A DNA stretch of 64,000 nucleotides from G965115915 sp965115915 (GTDB lineage: Bacteria; Pseudomonadota; Gammaproteobacteria; Eutrophobiales; Eutrophobiaceae): NCBI GenBank assembly GCA_965115915.1, contig OZ220483.1, positions 496,001 through 560,000 of the forward strand, in the 5' to 3' direction. The position numbers and the translations under genes are program-made. Under the pieces are notes generated by a model, which was given only the letters and a program-made list of their open reading frames with translations, was not told where the DNA came from and did no database searches. Of the stretch, positions 44,555 to 54,127 are shown piece by piece. The stretch's first letter is position 1, and every line of letters begins with the position of its first letter.

Positions 44555-45331
44555 ATGGCGGCTCGTTGCTGGCAGTGGTTGCTTGCCGCCATGTTGTTGG
44601 TGCCTGCAGTGGCCGGTGCCGGGCAGCGCATCGCCGGGACCGCAGCTCGTGTGTCTATGCTGGAACTGTATACCTCTGAAGGTTGCAGTAGTTGCCCGCC
44701 GGCGGATCGCTGGCTCGCCCGTTTTCTGGATGACCCTCGTTTGTGGCGACAGGTTGTCCCGGTCGCCTTTCATGTGGATTACTGGGATTATTTAGGTTGG
44801 CGTGACCCCTTTGCCGAGCCCGCTTACGCGGAACGACAGCGTAACCATGCCCGTGCTGGCAACCTGAATAGTGTTTATACCCCGGGATTGCTGCTCAATG
44901 GTCGGGAGTGGCGTGCTTTTTTCGGCCACAGGAATTTGTTGCTTCCGACCGATCGGCCGGGAACCTTGTTATTGGACCGGGAGGGTAGCGAGTTGCAGGC
45001 GCGTTTTGTGCCGGATCAGCATCGGCTATCAGCGGGGCAGGATTACCGTATCAGCGTCGCGCTGCTCGGGTTCGGCATTGTGAGTCATGTTGTGCGGGGA
45101 GAGAATGCTGGCCGCAGGTTCGTCCGCAATTTTTCCGTCCTGGGTTTCAGGCAACGGGTATTGCAACGGGATAAAGACCGGGGATTCTCGGCCGTGCTGA
45201 GTTTGCCGGGTTCAGCCCATGCCGCAAAACGCTATGCGGTTGCCGCCTGGTTGAGTGTCGGGCAGGATATGCGGGTGTTGCAGGCGGTGGGTGACTTTCT
45301 GCAGCAGCCGGCGCCGAGACTGCTGCAGTAG
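44555..45331 (+). CDS. DUF1223 thioredoxin-fold exported protein
   Basis: A 258-residue protein with a signal peptide (WLLAAMLLVPAVAGAGQ) and the DUF1223 hallmark MLELYTSEGCSSCPPADRWL, a thioredoxin-like site with CSSC. It is followed by VAFHVDYWDYLGWRDPFA and YTPGLLLNGREW. Members are probably periplasmic and redox-active, but their role is unproven. It lies 23 nt after the SRPBCC gene and is convergent with tldD. Confidence 0.9.
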   Translation: MAARCWQWLLAAMLLVPAVAGAGQRIAGTAARVSMLELYTSEGCSSCPPADRWLARFLDDPRLWRQVVPVAFHVDYWDYLGWRDPFAEPAYAERQRNHARAGNLNSVYTPGLLLNGREWRAFFGHRNLLLPTDRPGTLLLDREGSELQARFVPDQHRLSAGQDYRISVALLGFGIVSHVVRGENAGRRFVRNFSVLGFRQRVLQRDKDRGFSAVLSLPGSAHAAKRYAVAAWLSVGQDMRVLQAVGDFLQQPAPRLLQ

Positions 45332-45365
45332 CGCTTGTCGGATGCCTTGTTGTCGGCCAGCAGAT

Positions 45366-46850
45366 TCAGTCTTCGGTCAGAGTGCCACCAACGATCAGTT
45401 CGTCAATGCGTATCGTGGGTTGCCCAACACCCACTGGAACGGATTGTCCATCTTTGCCGCAGGTGCCGATACCCGGGTCCAATTGCATATCGTTGCCTAC
45501 CATTGAAACCCGGGTCAGTACCTCGGCACCACAGCCCGTCAATGTGGCCCCGCGTACCGGGCGAGTCAGTTTGCCGTGCTCGATCAGTCTGGCTTGACTG
45601 GCACTGAATACGAATTGTCCGTTGGTAATATCGACTTGGCCGCCACCGAAAGAACTGGCATACAGCCCCTTGTCAACCGAGGCGATGATCTCTTCAGGGG
45701 CATATTGGCCTGGTAGCATATAGGTATTGGTCATGCGCGGCATTGGTATGTGGGCGAAAGACTGACGGCGGCCATTGCCGGTGGAATGGGTGCCCATCAG
45801 CCGGGCATTGAGCCGGTCTTGCATGTAGCATTTCAGGATGCCGTTTTCCACCAGTGTGGTAACACTGCTTGGGGTGCCTTCGTCGTCAACGTTCAGCGAA
45901 CCACGTCGATCCATCAGCGTGCCATCATCAACAATGGTGATTTGCGTATTGGCGATGCGTTTACCCATGCGGTTGCTGAACACTGAAGTCTGTTTGCGGT
46001 TGAAATCTCCCTCCAGACCATGGCCGATAGCCTCATGTAGCAGTATGCCCGGCCATCCTGGTCCAAGCACGACAGGCATGGTTCCGGCTGGTGCGGGGTC
46101 TGCTTCCAGATTGATCAGGGCCTCATCCACGGCTTCCTCCACGTGTTGCAGGTAGCGTTCCTCCGCCAGTAGCGAGGCATAGCCGAAACGGCCTCCGCCC
46201 CCACCGCTTCCCTGTTCTCTACGGCCATGTTGTTCAACGATGACGTTGATATTCAGACGTACCAGTGGACGTACATCGGCGGCCAATGTGCCCTCGCTGT
46301 TTGCCACCAGGACGACTTGATACCGTGCACTCAGTCCTGCCAGTACCTGTTTGACCCGTGTGTCCCGTTGTCTGCAGGCGCTGTCGATGGCATGTAGCAG
46401 GGCCACTTTCTCTGCCGCGGAGACTGACTGTAGCGGGTTGATATTGTTGTAGAGTGCGGGTGGTTTGCAGCGGTTCCATGCGGGTTGGCAGCCATCCGCA
46501 CCTTGCCTGCTGATAGCGCGGGCTGTGGTGGCTGCCTGTTGCAGTGCCGGTAGCAGGATCTCATTGGAGTAGGCGAAGCCGGTTTTTTCACCATGGACCG
46601 CACGTACTCCGATGCCCTGGTTTATATGGAACCCGCCCTCCCTGACGATACTGTCTTCCAGCAGCCAGGATTCCGAGTGGCAGCTCTCGAAAAACAGATC
46701 GGCATGATCCAGGGAATGGTTCATCAGCAGGTCCAGCGTGTGCTGTAGATGACTGAGTTGCAGACCGCCGGCATCCAGCAGCAGGGTATTGGCGGTGGAA
46801 AAGGATTCTTCGCTCACTGCAGGCTCCGGATGCGCTGATGTTCCAGACAT
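45366..46850 (-). CDS. tldD: Metalloprotease TldD
   Basis: TldD forms a heterodimeric zinc protease with PmbA (TldE) that processes small peptides. The 494-residue protein has the zinc motif HEAIGHGLEGDF, the preceding VVLGPGWPGILL, and the C-terminal NGQFVFSASQARLIEHGKLTRPVRGATLTG region. Its start overlaps the end of nit by 37 nt on the same strand, so both are co-transcribed. pmbA is not in the window. Confidence 0.96.
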   Translation of the reverse strand: MSGTSAHPEPAVSEESFSTANTLLLDAGGLQLSHLQHTLDLLMNHSLDHADLFFESCHSESWLLEDSIVREGGFHINQGIGVRAVHGEKTGFAYSNEILLPALQQAATTARAISRQGADGCQPAWNRCKPPALYNNINPLQSVSAAEKVALLHAIDSACRQRDTRVKQVLAGLSARYQVVLVANSEGTLAADVRPLVRLNINVIVEQHGRREQGSGGGGGRFGYASLLAEERYLQHVEEAVDEALINLEADPAPAGTMPVVLGPGWPGILLHEAIGHGLEGDFNRKQTSVFSNRMGKRIANTQITIVDDGTLMDRRGSLNVDDEGTPSSVTTLVENGILKCYMQDRLNARLMGTHSTGNGRRQSFAHIPMPRMTNTYMLPGQYAPEEIIASVDKGLYASSFGGGQVDITNGQFVFSASQARLIEHGKLTRPVRGATLTGCGAEVLTRVSMVGNDMQLDPGIGTCGKDGQSVPVGVGQPTIRIDELIVGGTLTED

Positions 46851-47641
46851 GGAAAGGATTGGCGCCGGGTTGCCTGTTGCCCTGGATCAATGGTGGCACA
46901 CACGATGCCGGTTCCGGCAGCGATGCTGTCGAGTATCTGCCCCCACGGGTCCACGATCATGCTGTGTCCCCAGGTGTTGCGTCCATTGTCGTGTTTTCCA
47001 CCCTGATTACTTGCCACCACATAGCAGAGGTTTTCTATGGCACGTGCCCGCACCAGGCTTTCCCAGTGTGCCGCGCCTGTGGTGGCGGTGAAGGCTGCTG
47101 CTACCGCGATGAGTTGCACATCCTGTTCCAGCATCAGCCGGTACAACTCCGGAAACCGCAGATCGTAGCAGACCGACAACCCCACCTTTGCCAGCGGGGT
47201 GTCCAGCACCTCTGTTGTGTCGCCCGCTTCTATAGAGGCGGATTCCCGGTACCGTTCATCGCGCCCGGCATCCACCACCGCATCAAACAGATGCAGTTTG
47301 TCATAGCGGGCAACGCATTGGCCAGTGGGGGAAAAGGCCAGGCAGGCGGCGCGTATCCGTTGCGGATCCTGGCTGCAGATGGGGATGGTGCCCCCGAGCA
47401 GATAGAGACCGTGTTCCTTTGATTGTGTGGACAGAAATGTTTGAATAGTCCCATCGCCGTAGTTTTCCTGCATGTTCAGATAATCTGCCTGTCGCCCCAT
47501 CAGGGCGAAATTTTCAGGTAATACAACGAGTCGGCAACCTTCTGCCGCTGCGGCGGCGATCAGTTTACAGGCACAGTCCAGGTTTTCCTCGAGGCAGGTC
47601 CCGGATACCATCTGCACAGCGGCGGCTCGAAACGGTTCCAT
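46814..47641 (-). CDS. Nitrilase-superfamily amidohydrolase (Nit1/deaminated glutathione amidase type)
   Basis: A 275-residue carbon-nitrogen hydrolase. The catalytic triad is visible as Glu in LPENFALMG, Lys in YDKLHLFD and Cys in GLSVCYDLRFPELYR. The Nit1/Nit2 branch repairs deaminated glutathione, and a nitrilase gene next to tldD is widespread in Gammaproteobacteria. The exact substrate is inferred from that association. It overlaps tldD by 37 nt. Confidence 0.92.
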   Translation of the reverse strand: MEPFRAAAVQMVSGTCLEENLDCACKLIAAAAAEGCRLVVLPENFALMGRQADYLNMQENYGDGTIQTFLSTQSKEHGLYLLGGTIPICSQDPQRIRAACLAFSPTGQCVARYDKLHLFDAVVDAGRDERYRESASIEAGDTTEVLDTPLAKVGLSVCYDLRFPELYRLMLEQDVQLIAVAAAFTATTGAAHWESLVRARAIENLCYVVASNQGGKHDNGRNTWGHSMIVDPWGQILDSIAAGTGIVCATIDPGQQATRRQSFPCLEHQRIRSLQ

Positions 47642-47734
47642 ATCGGCAAGTATAACCCGAATCGTGGGTTTATCAGTGATCTGTGTGTATGCATGTTCTA
47701 TACTGACGGCCCTTTATATGGATGGTTTGTATGG

Positions 47735-48925
47735 ATGGACAGCGAGTTTCCACGTGTAAAGCGTTTACCCCCCTACGTTTTCAACATCGTCAACGAGTTG
47801 AAAATGAAGGCGCGTTGGGCGGGAGAGGACATTGTCGATTTCGGCATGGGCAACCCGGATCAGCCTCCGCCACGGCATATCATAGACAAATTGGCTGAAG
47901 CGGTGCAGCGCGAGGATACCCATCGTTATTCGGTATCCCGCGGGGTGCAGCGGCTGCGTCGGGCGATATCCGGTTGGTATCAGCGGCGTTTTGATGTGCA
48001 GATTGACCCCGAGACCGAGGCCATAGTCACGCTTGGCTCCAAGGAGGGCCTGGCGCATCTGGCGCTGGCGATCATGGACCGCGGTGATGCGGTGTTGGTA
48101 CCCAATCCTTCTTACCCGATACACCCGTTTGGTTTCATCATTGCGGGTGCCGATGTCCGGCATGTGCCTATCGGGACGGATGTGGATTTTTTTGAAGAAC
48201 TGGAGAAAGCGGTACGGGACAGTTGGCCGAAGCCGAAGATGCTGTTGATCAATTTCCCGGGCAATCCGACCACGCAGTGTGTTGACCTGGATTATCTTGC
48301 CGAGATCGTCCGTTTTGCGCGTCGGCATGAGATCTGGTTGATACATGATCTCGCCTATGCAGACATCGTGTTTGATGGTTATCAGGCTCCGTCGGTGTTG
48401 CAGGTCAACGGAGCAAAGGAGTTGGCGGTGGAATTCTACTCGTTGTCCAAAAGCTATAACATGCCCGGCTGGCGCGTGGGTTTCATGGTAGGCAATCCGG
48501 TACTGGTGCAGGCGTTGACACGTCTCAAGTCCTACCTGGATTATGGTTTGTTTACTCCGATCCAGATTGCCGCAATTACTGCGTTGGAAGACGATCAGTC
48601 CTGCGTCATGGACATCAGGAACATGTATCAGCGCCGTCGTGACGTGTTGTGTGACGGTTTGTGTGCCGCCGGGTGGCCGTTGGAGAAGCCACGTGGCACA
48701 ATGTTCGTTTGGGCGCCGGTCCCGGAGCCATATCGAAAGTTGGGTTCGCTGGAGTTCGCGAAAAAACTGCTGCGTGAGGCGAAGGTGGCTGTGTCTCCGG
48801 GCGTTGGCTTTGGCAGCTACGGGGATGGCCATGTCCGTTTTGCCCTGATAGAAAATGAGCACCGTACTCGGCAGGCGGTGCGTTCGGTGCGATCGATGTT
48901 GCGTAATACAGGTATAGGCGAATGA
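47735..48925 (+). CDS. alaC: Class I/II PLP aminotransferase (AlaC-like)
   Basis: A 396-residue fold-type I aminotransferase. It has DFGMGNPDQPPPRHI, VTLGSKEGLAHLAL, VLVPNPSYPIHPFGF, NFPGNPTTQ, HDLAYADIVFDGY and the PLP lysine in SLSKSYNMPGWRVGF. This matches glutamate-pyruvate transaminase AlaC. The ATG at 47735 is preferred over an upstream start at 47693. It overlaps hom by four bases (ATGA), and this alaC-hom-thrC order is common in Gammaproteobacteria. Confidence 0.92.
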   Translation: MDSEFPRVKRLPPYVFNIVNELKMKARWAGEDIVDFGMGNPDQPPPRHIIDKLAEAVQREDTHRYSVSRGVQRLRRAISGWYQRRFDVQIDPETEAIVTLGSKEGLAHLALAIMDRGDAVLVPNPSYPIHPFGFIIAGADVRHVPIGTDVDFFEELEKAVRDSWPKPKMLLINFPGNPTTQCVDLDYLAEIVRFARRHEIWLIHDLAYADIVFDGYQAPSVLQVNGAKELAVEFYSLSKSYNMPGWRVGFMVGNPVLVQALTRLKSYLDYGLFTPIQIAAITALEDDQSCVMDIRNMYQRRRDVLCDGLCAAGWPLEKPRGTMFVWAPVPEPYRKLGSLEFAKKLLREAKVAVSPGVGFGSYGDGHVRFALIENEHRTRQAVRSVRSMLRNTGIGE

Positions 48926-50277
48926 ATAGCAAATGGAAAAAACCCGCGTCCGCTACCCGCACCGCGCTTTTACCGATCAGGATTGGCCTGTTGGGCCTTG
49001 GCACGGTAGGTGGGGGGGTGGTCAGTGTGTTGTACAGCAACGCCAGGGAGATCACGCGACGCACCGGGCATGATATTGTGATCAGCCATGCCGCTGCAAC
49101 GCAGTATAATCCGGACATTCCGAATATCGATAAAATTGAGCGACTTGGTGAGGACGCCTTTGCGGTGGTCAATGATCCACAGGTCGATATTGTCGTTGAA
49201 TTGATAGGCGGTTTCAGTCCGGCACGTGAACTGGTGCTCCAGGCTATAGAGAATGGCAAGCATGTGGTGACCGCGAACAAGGCCCTGATCGCGTTGCATG
49301 GCAACGAAATTTTCGCAGCGGCCGAACGTCGTGGCGTAATGGTGTTGTTTGAGGCAGCGGTGGGTGGTGGCATTCCTATCATCAAGGCAATCCGTGAAAG
49401 CCTGGCGGCCAACCATATAGATTGGGTGGCCGGGATCATCAATGGCACTGCCAATTATATCCTTAGTGCGATGTCGGATCAGGGCAGGGATTTTGATGTT
49501 GCGCTGAAGGAGGCACAGGTCGCAGGCTATGCGGAAGCCGATCCGGGCTTTGACATAGATGGTGAGGATGCCGCACACAAGCTTGCTATCCTCGGTTCCG
49601 TCGCTTTCGGGATACCGCTGCAGTTTGAGCGCATAGGGAAAGAGGGTATTGCCTCGATCGAGCCCCAGGATATCCGTTATGCAGCCGAGTTGGGATATTG
49701 CATCAAGCATCTGGGCATTGCCCGGCGTGGCCCGGAGGGGATAGAGATGCGTGTGCATCCGGCACTAATCCCGGCGCATCAGTTGCTGGCCAGTGTGGAT
49801 GGAGTAATGAATGCGGTACTGGTCAGTACAGACGCATTGGGGCCGAGCCTGTATTATGGTGCTGGTGCCGGTTCCCGTCCGACTGCCTCCGCGGTGCTTG
49901 CCGACATAATGGATATCAGCCGTGTGTTGGGTGCCGATTCGGAACACCGTGTCCCGTATCTGGCGTTTCAGCCAGACGCGATGGACAGACGGCCAGTATT
50001 GGGTATGGAGCATATTGAGACTGCGTACTATCTGCGGATGCGGGTAAAGGATCGTCCGGGCACGCTTGCCTTGATCACCAATATCCTTGGCGACTCGGGC
50101 ATCAGTATTGACTCGATACTGCAGAAGGAGAAGGATATCAAGGCGGGTGACGCTACGGTTATCATGCTGACTCGGCCAGTGCGGGAACAGCACATGAACA
50201 GGGCGATGGCCAGGATAAGCGAATTGGACGAGGTGCCCAGTCCGGTGGCACGAATACGCGTCGAGCCGTTGCAATGA
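48922..50277 (+). CDS. hom: Homoserine dehydrogenase
   Basis: Hom reduces aspartate semialdehyde to homoserine for threonine and methionine. The 451-residue monofunctional enzyme has the NAD(P) motif GLLGLGTVGGGVV, VTANKALIALHG, VGGGIPIIKAIRESL, GIINGTANYILSAM, and a C-terminal ACT domain (YYLRMRVKDRPGTLALITNIL) for feedback by threonine. It overlaps alaC and thrC by four bases each. Confidence 0.97.
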   Translation: MNSKWKKPASATRTALLPIRIGLLGLGTVGGGVVSVLYSNAREITRRTGHDIVISHAAATQYNPDIPNIDKIERLGEDAFAVVNDPQVDIVVELIGGFSPARELVLQAIENGKHVVTANKALIALHGNEIFAAAERRGVMVLFEAAVGGGIPIIKAIRESLAANHIDWVAGIINGTANYILSAMSDQGRDFDVALKEAQVAGYAEADPGFDIDGEDAAHKLAILGSVAFGIPLQFERIGKEGIASIEPQDIRYAAELGYCIKHLGIARRGPEGIEMRVHPALIPAHQLLASVDGVMNAVLVSTDALGPSLYYGAGAGSRPTASAVLADIMDISRVLGADSEHRVPYLAFQPDAMDRRPVLGMEHIETAYYLRMRVKDRPGTLALITNILGDSGISIDSILQKEKDIKAGDATVIMLTRPVREQHMNRAMARISELDEVPSPVARIRVEPLQ

Positions 50278-51416
50278 AGGCGAGGGACGATGGTGGTGGG
50301 GTGATCGCACGTTATCGGGCCTGGTTGCCGGTAACGGAACAGACCCCGATAGTGAGTCTGGATGAAGGTAACACACCGCTGTTGCCACTCAGTCGCATCG
50401 GCAATGGTGAATACGGTTGTGAACTGGAGTTGTATGCCAAATGCGAGGGATTGAACCCGACCGGTTCATTCAAGGATCGGGGCATGACTGTGGCGGTGAG
50501 CAAGGCCCTGGAAGAGGGTGCCGAGGCCATCATTTGTGCCTCTACCGGTAATACTTCCGCCTCCGCGGCCGCTTACGCTGCCCGTGCCGGCATGGTCTCT
50601 TTTGTGCTGATACCGGAGGGTCGGATCGCACGTGGCAAGCTGGCCCAGGCCGTGATGCACGGTGCGGTGGCACTGCAGATCCAGGGCAATTTCGATATCG
50701 GTATGCGGTTGGTCAGGAAGGTGGCTGAAGAAGCGCCCGTGACGGTGGTCAACTCCGTCAACCCTTACCGCATACAGGGTCAGAAGACGGCGGCATTCGA
50801 GATAGTTGAAGCCCTGGGCCGGGTGCCGGATTACCATTTTCTGCCGGTTGGCAACGCGGGCAATATCAGTGCCTATTGGATCGGCTACAGTGAATACGCT
50901 GGCCATGATACCGCTGCCTGCTCACTGTGTGAGGGTGGCCCCTGTCATTTCCAGCGTTTGCCGCGGTCTGATGCCAGACCGGTGATGCGGGGCTGTCAGG
51001 CCAGCGGAGCGGCGCCGTTCCTGCTGGGCAGTATGGTTGATGCCCCGGAGACCGTGGCTACGGCGATCCGCATCGGACATCCCCAGTCCTGGGATCAGGC
51101 CTGGGCGGCAGTGAAAGAGTCGGACGGTCTGTTTGTGCGCTGTACGGATGAGGAGATACTTGCGGCGCAGAAGCTGCTGGCAGATGTCGAGGGGATTTTT
51201 TGTGAGCCGGCCTCGGCGGCCTCTGTGGCGGGATTATTGCAACAGATGCGGGCAGGCCAGGTCCGGCCTGGCAGTACCGTGGTATGTACCTTGACCGGCC
51301 ATGGTCTGAAAGACCCGGATACGGCGATGGCACAAGCCGGTTCTGCCTTGCGGCAAGTGGAAGCGGAACCGGATGCGGTACGCCGAGCGATATTGGACGG
51401 TCTCGGCCGAGCCTGA
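50274..51416 (+). CDS. thrC: Threonine synthase
   Basis: A PLP-dependent fold-type II enzyme that makes threonine from O-phosphohomoserine. The 380-residue protein has the PLP lysine in NPTGSFKDRGM, ASTGNTSASAAAYAARAG, a phosphate-binding PVGNAGNISAYWIGY and late FCEPASAASVAGLL. It is the shorter class of threonine synthase. It overlaps hom by four bases, and no homoserine kinase gene is adjacent. Confidence 0.96.
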   Translation: MKARDDGGGVIARYRAWLPVTEQTPIVSLDEGNTPLLPLSRIGNGEYGCELELYAKCEGLNPTGSFKDRGMTVAVSKALEEGAEAIICASTGNTSASAAAYAARAGMVSFVLIPEGRIARGKLAQAVMHGAVALQIQGNFDIGMRLVRKVAEEAPVTVVNSVNPYRIQGQKTAAFEIVEALGRVPDYHFLPVGNAGNISAYWIGYSEYAGHDTAACSLCEGGPCHFQRLPRSDARPVMRGCQASGAAPFLLGSMVDAPETVATAIRIGHPQSWDQAWAAVKESDGLFVRCTDEEILAAQKLLADVEGIFCEPASAASVAGLLQQMRAGQVRPGSTVVCTLTGHGLKDPDTAMAQAGSALRQVEAEPDAVRRAILDGLGRA

Positions 51417-51473
51417 CACTGTAGCTTGGCGTCCAGCGCGGTTCGGGAACGGATGCCACACAAAGACGGGTTC

Positions 51474-52469
51474 ATGAATATCACGCTGTTCATCCCCGGC
51501 CTGTTGTCGGCGGAACCGAAACTGCTTGATGACTGTTGCGCTGAACGGTCTGCGCTGAGGGGTTTTCTGGATTGCGCCCGGAGCAGGCCGTTGACTCCCG
51601 AGCCTGATAGTGCCGAGGCCTGGCTGTGTGCTGTCTTCGGGTTGCCTGGTCCACAGGATGGCGACTATCCACTGGCGGCACTGAGCTTGTTGATGGATGC
51701 CCCGGAGCAGGCTTCCGAAGGGATATGGATGCGTGCCGACCCGGTGTATCTGCATGCCGACCCGGGCGGCTTGTTACTGTCCGAATGTACTGTACCCACG
51801 CTTGACGTGGATGCACTGACGGCCTTTGCCGGGCCGCTACGCGGGTGGCTGGAGCAATACCGGATGCATCTGCTGACACCGGTGATGGAACGCTGGTATC
51901 TGCGCCTGCCACAGATGCAGCATATCTGTACGACGTCCCCGCTGGAGTTGCGCGGGCGGTATCTGGATGCAGGTCTGCCGAGGGGCAGGGATCAGGGTGT
52001 CTGGCACGGCTTGCTTAATGAGATGCAGATGCTTATGCATAAGCCTCCGGGAGGTGCGGTGCAGTGGCAATGCGACCCACTGCCGAACAGTCTGTGGTTC
52101 TGGGGTCAGGGCCGCTTGCCACCTGTGTGTCCTTGTCCCTGGACCAGGGTCCATGCCAGTGCGGTGTTGGCACAAGGGCTGGCGTACCATGCTGGTGTGC
52201 CATGCTCGCCGCTGCCGGATGGTTTGGTCCAGTGTCAGCCAGCTCCTGAGGGTGACACCCTCGTGGTGTTCATGCACGGGGGGATGCGTTTTGCAGCCTG
52301 GGATCTTGCGGGTTGGAGGGAATGGGTCACGTGGCTCGACAGGCAATGGTTTGAACCGCTCAGGGAACTGCGGAACCGGCGTCGGCTGGGTCGCCTTGCG
52401 GTGCTCAGTGGAGGCCGGGAATTTCGGCTTGGCGCTCCGGCGTTATTGTCGTTTCGGCGCTGGCGCTAG
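51474..52469 (+). CDS. RpfE-type (cofactor-independent phosphoglycerate mutase-like) protein
   Basis: A 331-residue protein like those called RpfE or phosphoglycerate-mutase-like in Gammaproteobacteria, often found between thrC and recJ. It starts ITLFIPGLLSAEP, has the central MRADPVYLHADPGGLLLSE and HGLLNEMQMLMHKPPG, PNSLWFWGQGRLP and a late DTLVVFMHGGMRFAAWD. It lacks the full metal-binding set of alkaline-phosphatase superfamily mutases, as far as I can see, so catalytic activity is doubtful. The ATG at 51474 fits the family start. recJ is absent here. Confidence 0.75.
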   Translation: MNITLFIPGLLSAEPKLLDDCCAERSALRGFLDCARSRPLTPEPDSAEAWLCAVFGLPGPQDGDYPLAALSLLMDAPEQASEGIWMRADPVYLHADPGGLLLSECTVPTLDVDALTAFAGPLRGWLEQYRMHLLTPVMERWYLRLPQMQHICTTSPLELRGRYLDAGLPRGRDQGVWHGLLNEMQMLMHKPPGGAVQWQCDPLPNSLWFWGQGRLPPVCPCPWTRVHASAVLAQGLAYHAGVPCSPLPDGLVQCQPAPEGDTLVVFMHGGMRFAAWDLAGWREWVTWLDRQWFEPLRELRNRRRLGRLAVLSGGREFRLGAPALLSFRRWR

Positions 52470-52697
52470 GCGGTGGATTTCCCGAACCTGCCGTGGATTC
52501 GTTGCCCGGGCTCCCGCCTGACATGTGTCTGCGGTGGTTATGTGATACAAGCTTGTCTTGTGTATGGCGATACTGTATCTTCCATGTCATGTGCCATCCC
52601 GGACTTATGCTATTTGTTGGTAGCGGTAGCTTTCCCCCGAAGGTTTGCAGGTTTCCCGGGCCCACCATCACAGCTTCCCTTTGGATGGAGTAGGTCG

Positions 52698-53024
52698 ATG
52701 GACAGCATTGACAGTGAGCGGTCGCTCTTTTATATCGGTCAGCAGGTTGTGCACAAACTGTTCCATTATCGCGGACTGGTGTTTGATGTGGATCCCGAGT
52801 TTTCCGGTGAAGACAGATGGTATGAGCAGATGGCGATTACCCGACCACCCAGAGACCGGCCCTGGTACCATATATTGGTACACGAAGCGGATTACACGAC
52901 CTATGTGGCGGAACGGAATTTATGTGCCTATGAGGGTAATGAATCGATCCAGCATCCCCTGCTGCTGGTCTATTTCGATGATTTCAGAAGCGGTGTCTAT
53001 CATCCGAGACGAACGCTGAATTGA
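52698..53024 (+). CDS. hspQ: Heat shock protein HspQ
   Basis: HspQ binds and adapts substrates for the Lon protease. The 108-residue protein has FYIGQQVVHKLFHYRGLVFDVDPEF, RPWYHILVHEADYTTYVAERNL and a C-terminal YFDDFRSGVYHPRR, the standard family sequence and length. GGAG precedes the ATG at 52698. Longer in-frame starts upstream to 52473 are not supported. Confidence 0.95.
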   Translation: MDSIDSERSLFYIGQQVVHKLFHYRGLVFDVDPEFSGEDRWYEQMAITRPPRDRPWYHILVHEADYTTYVAERNLCAYEGNESIQHPLLLVYFDDFRSGVYHPRRTLN

Positions 53025-53157
53025 AAAGTGCCGAGGGGCGGTGGTGTCCCTGGAGTGTATTTGCCGAGCGCAGACAGGGACAGACAGGTGTGCCGTCAGG
53101 GAATTTTGTCTGCCCCCGGTAGGTAAAGCAGGGTTGGCCGTGGCAGGTGTGCTGTTG

Positions 53158-54057
53158 TCAGGACTGGCCCGCTGTCGCGGCCCTGGCTTTTCTGGCATCT
53201 TCCACCAGACGCATCAGTACCGGGCCCAGGATCATCTGCATGGCCATGGACATTTTTTCGGCCGGTACCACCAGCGTGTCCGGGGCGGAAACAAAAGCGT
53301 TCTCCAGCGCCTGTTGCAGTGTAGAGAAGTCTGCTGCGATCTTGCGGCGATCACGGATGTGAATTACCAGAAAACTCTCGGTTTCGGTCGGGATGGTATC
53401 GAAGTCGAAGGGATTGGAGGTATCCACTGTGGGTACGCGCTGGAAATTGATATCGGTACGTGAAAACTGCGGGGTAATGTAGTGAACATAGTCGTGCATG
53501 CGGTCGAGGATTAGCTCTATGGCATTGCTGCGCTTGTATCCACGGATCTGTTGGTCCCGATGGGTTTTCTGTATCCATTCCAGATTGATGATTGGCACCA
53601 CGCCGATCAGCAAGTCCACGTACTGTGCGATGTCGACCACATCGGTTACCAGTCCGCCATGCAGACCCTCGTAGAACAGCAGATCGGTGTGGGATTCCAG
53701 GGGTCGCCAGGGGGTGAGTGAACCCGGTGGAAAGCCGTGTCTTGCCGATTCTTCCCCGTTATGAATATAGTAGCGGTGACGGCCTGTACCGTGCGCGGCA
53801 TACTCTCGAAACAGTTCCTCCAGTTTATCAAAGCAGTTCCCTCCAGGGCCGAAATGAGTTAAATTCACGCCGCGCTGTGCCGCTTCCTGTACCCGCCGGT
53901 CCATTTCTTCACGGTTGTAGCGGTGGAAGCCGTCACCTTCAATGATCGCGGCACGTACTTGGTGCTGCGAGAAAAAGTGTTTGATAGCCTGGTGCGCACT
54001 GGAGGTGCCGGCACCCGAGGAGCCAGTTATTGATATGATTGGATGGGTCCTGGACAT
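53158..54057 (-). CDS. prk: Phosphoribulokinase
   Basis: PRK makes ribulose 1,5-bisphosphate for RuBisCO in the Calvin-Benson-Bassham cycle. The 299-residue protein has the P-loop ITGSSGAGTSS, IIEGDGFHRYNREEMD, LLFYEGLHGG and HYITPQFSRTDINFQRVPTVDTSNPF, closely like PrkA of purple bacteria. The ATG at 54057 is chosen over a long frame to 54243. No other Calvin-cycle genes are present here. The neighbouring nucleotidyltransferase gene is divergent, with 70 nt between the starts. Confidence 0.95.
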   Translation of the reverse strand: MSRTHPIISITGSSGAGTSSAHQAIKHFFSQHQVRAAIIEGDGFHRYNREEMDRRVQEAAQRGVNLTHFGPGGNCFDKLEELFREYAAHGTGRHRYYIHNGEESARHGFPPGSLTPWRPLESHTDLLFYEGLHGGLVTDVVDIAQYVDLLIGVVPIINLEWIQKTHRDQQIRGYKRSNAIELILDRMHDYVHYITPQFSRTDINFQRVPTVDTSNPFDFDTIPTETESFLVIHIRDRRKIAADFSTLQQALENAFVSAPDTLVVPAEKMSMAMQMILGPVLMRLVEDARKARAATAGQS

Positions 54058-54127
54058 GGTTTCAATATAACCTGCCCGGGTTGTTTTATACAGGCCATCA
54101 GTCGCAATCCAAGCGTTGTTTTTTGTC

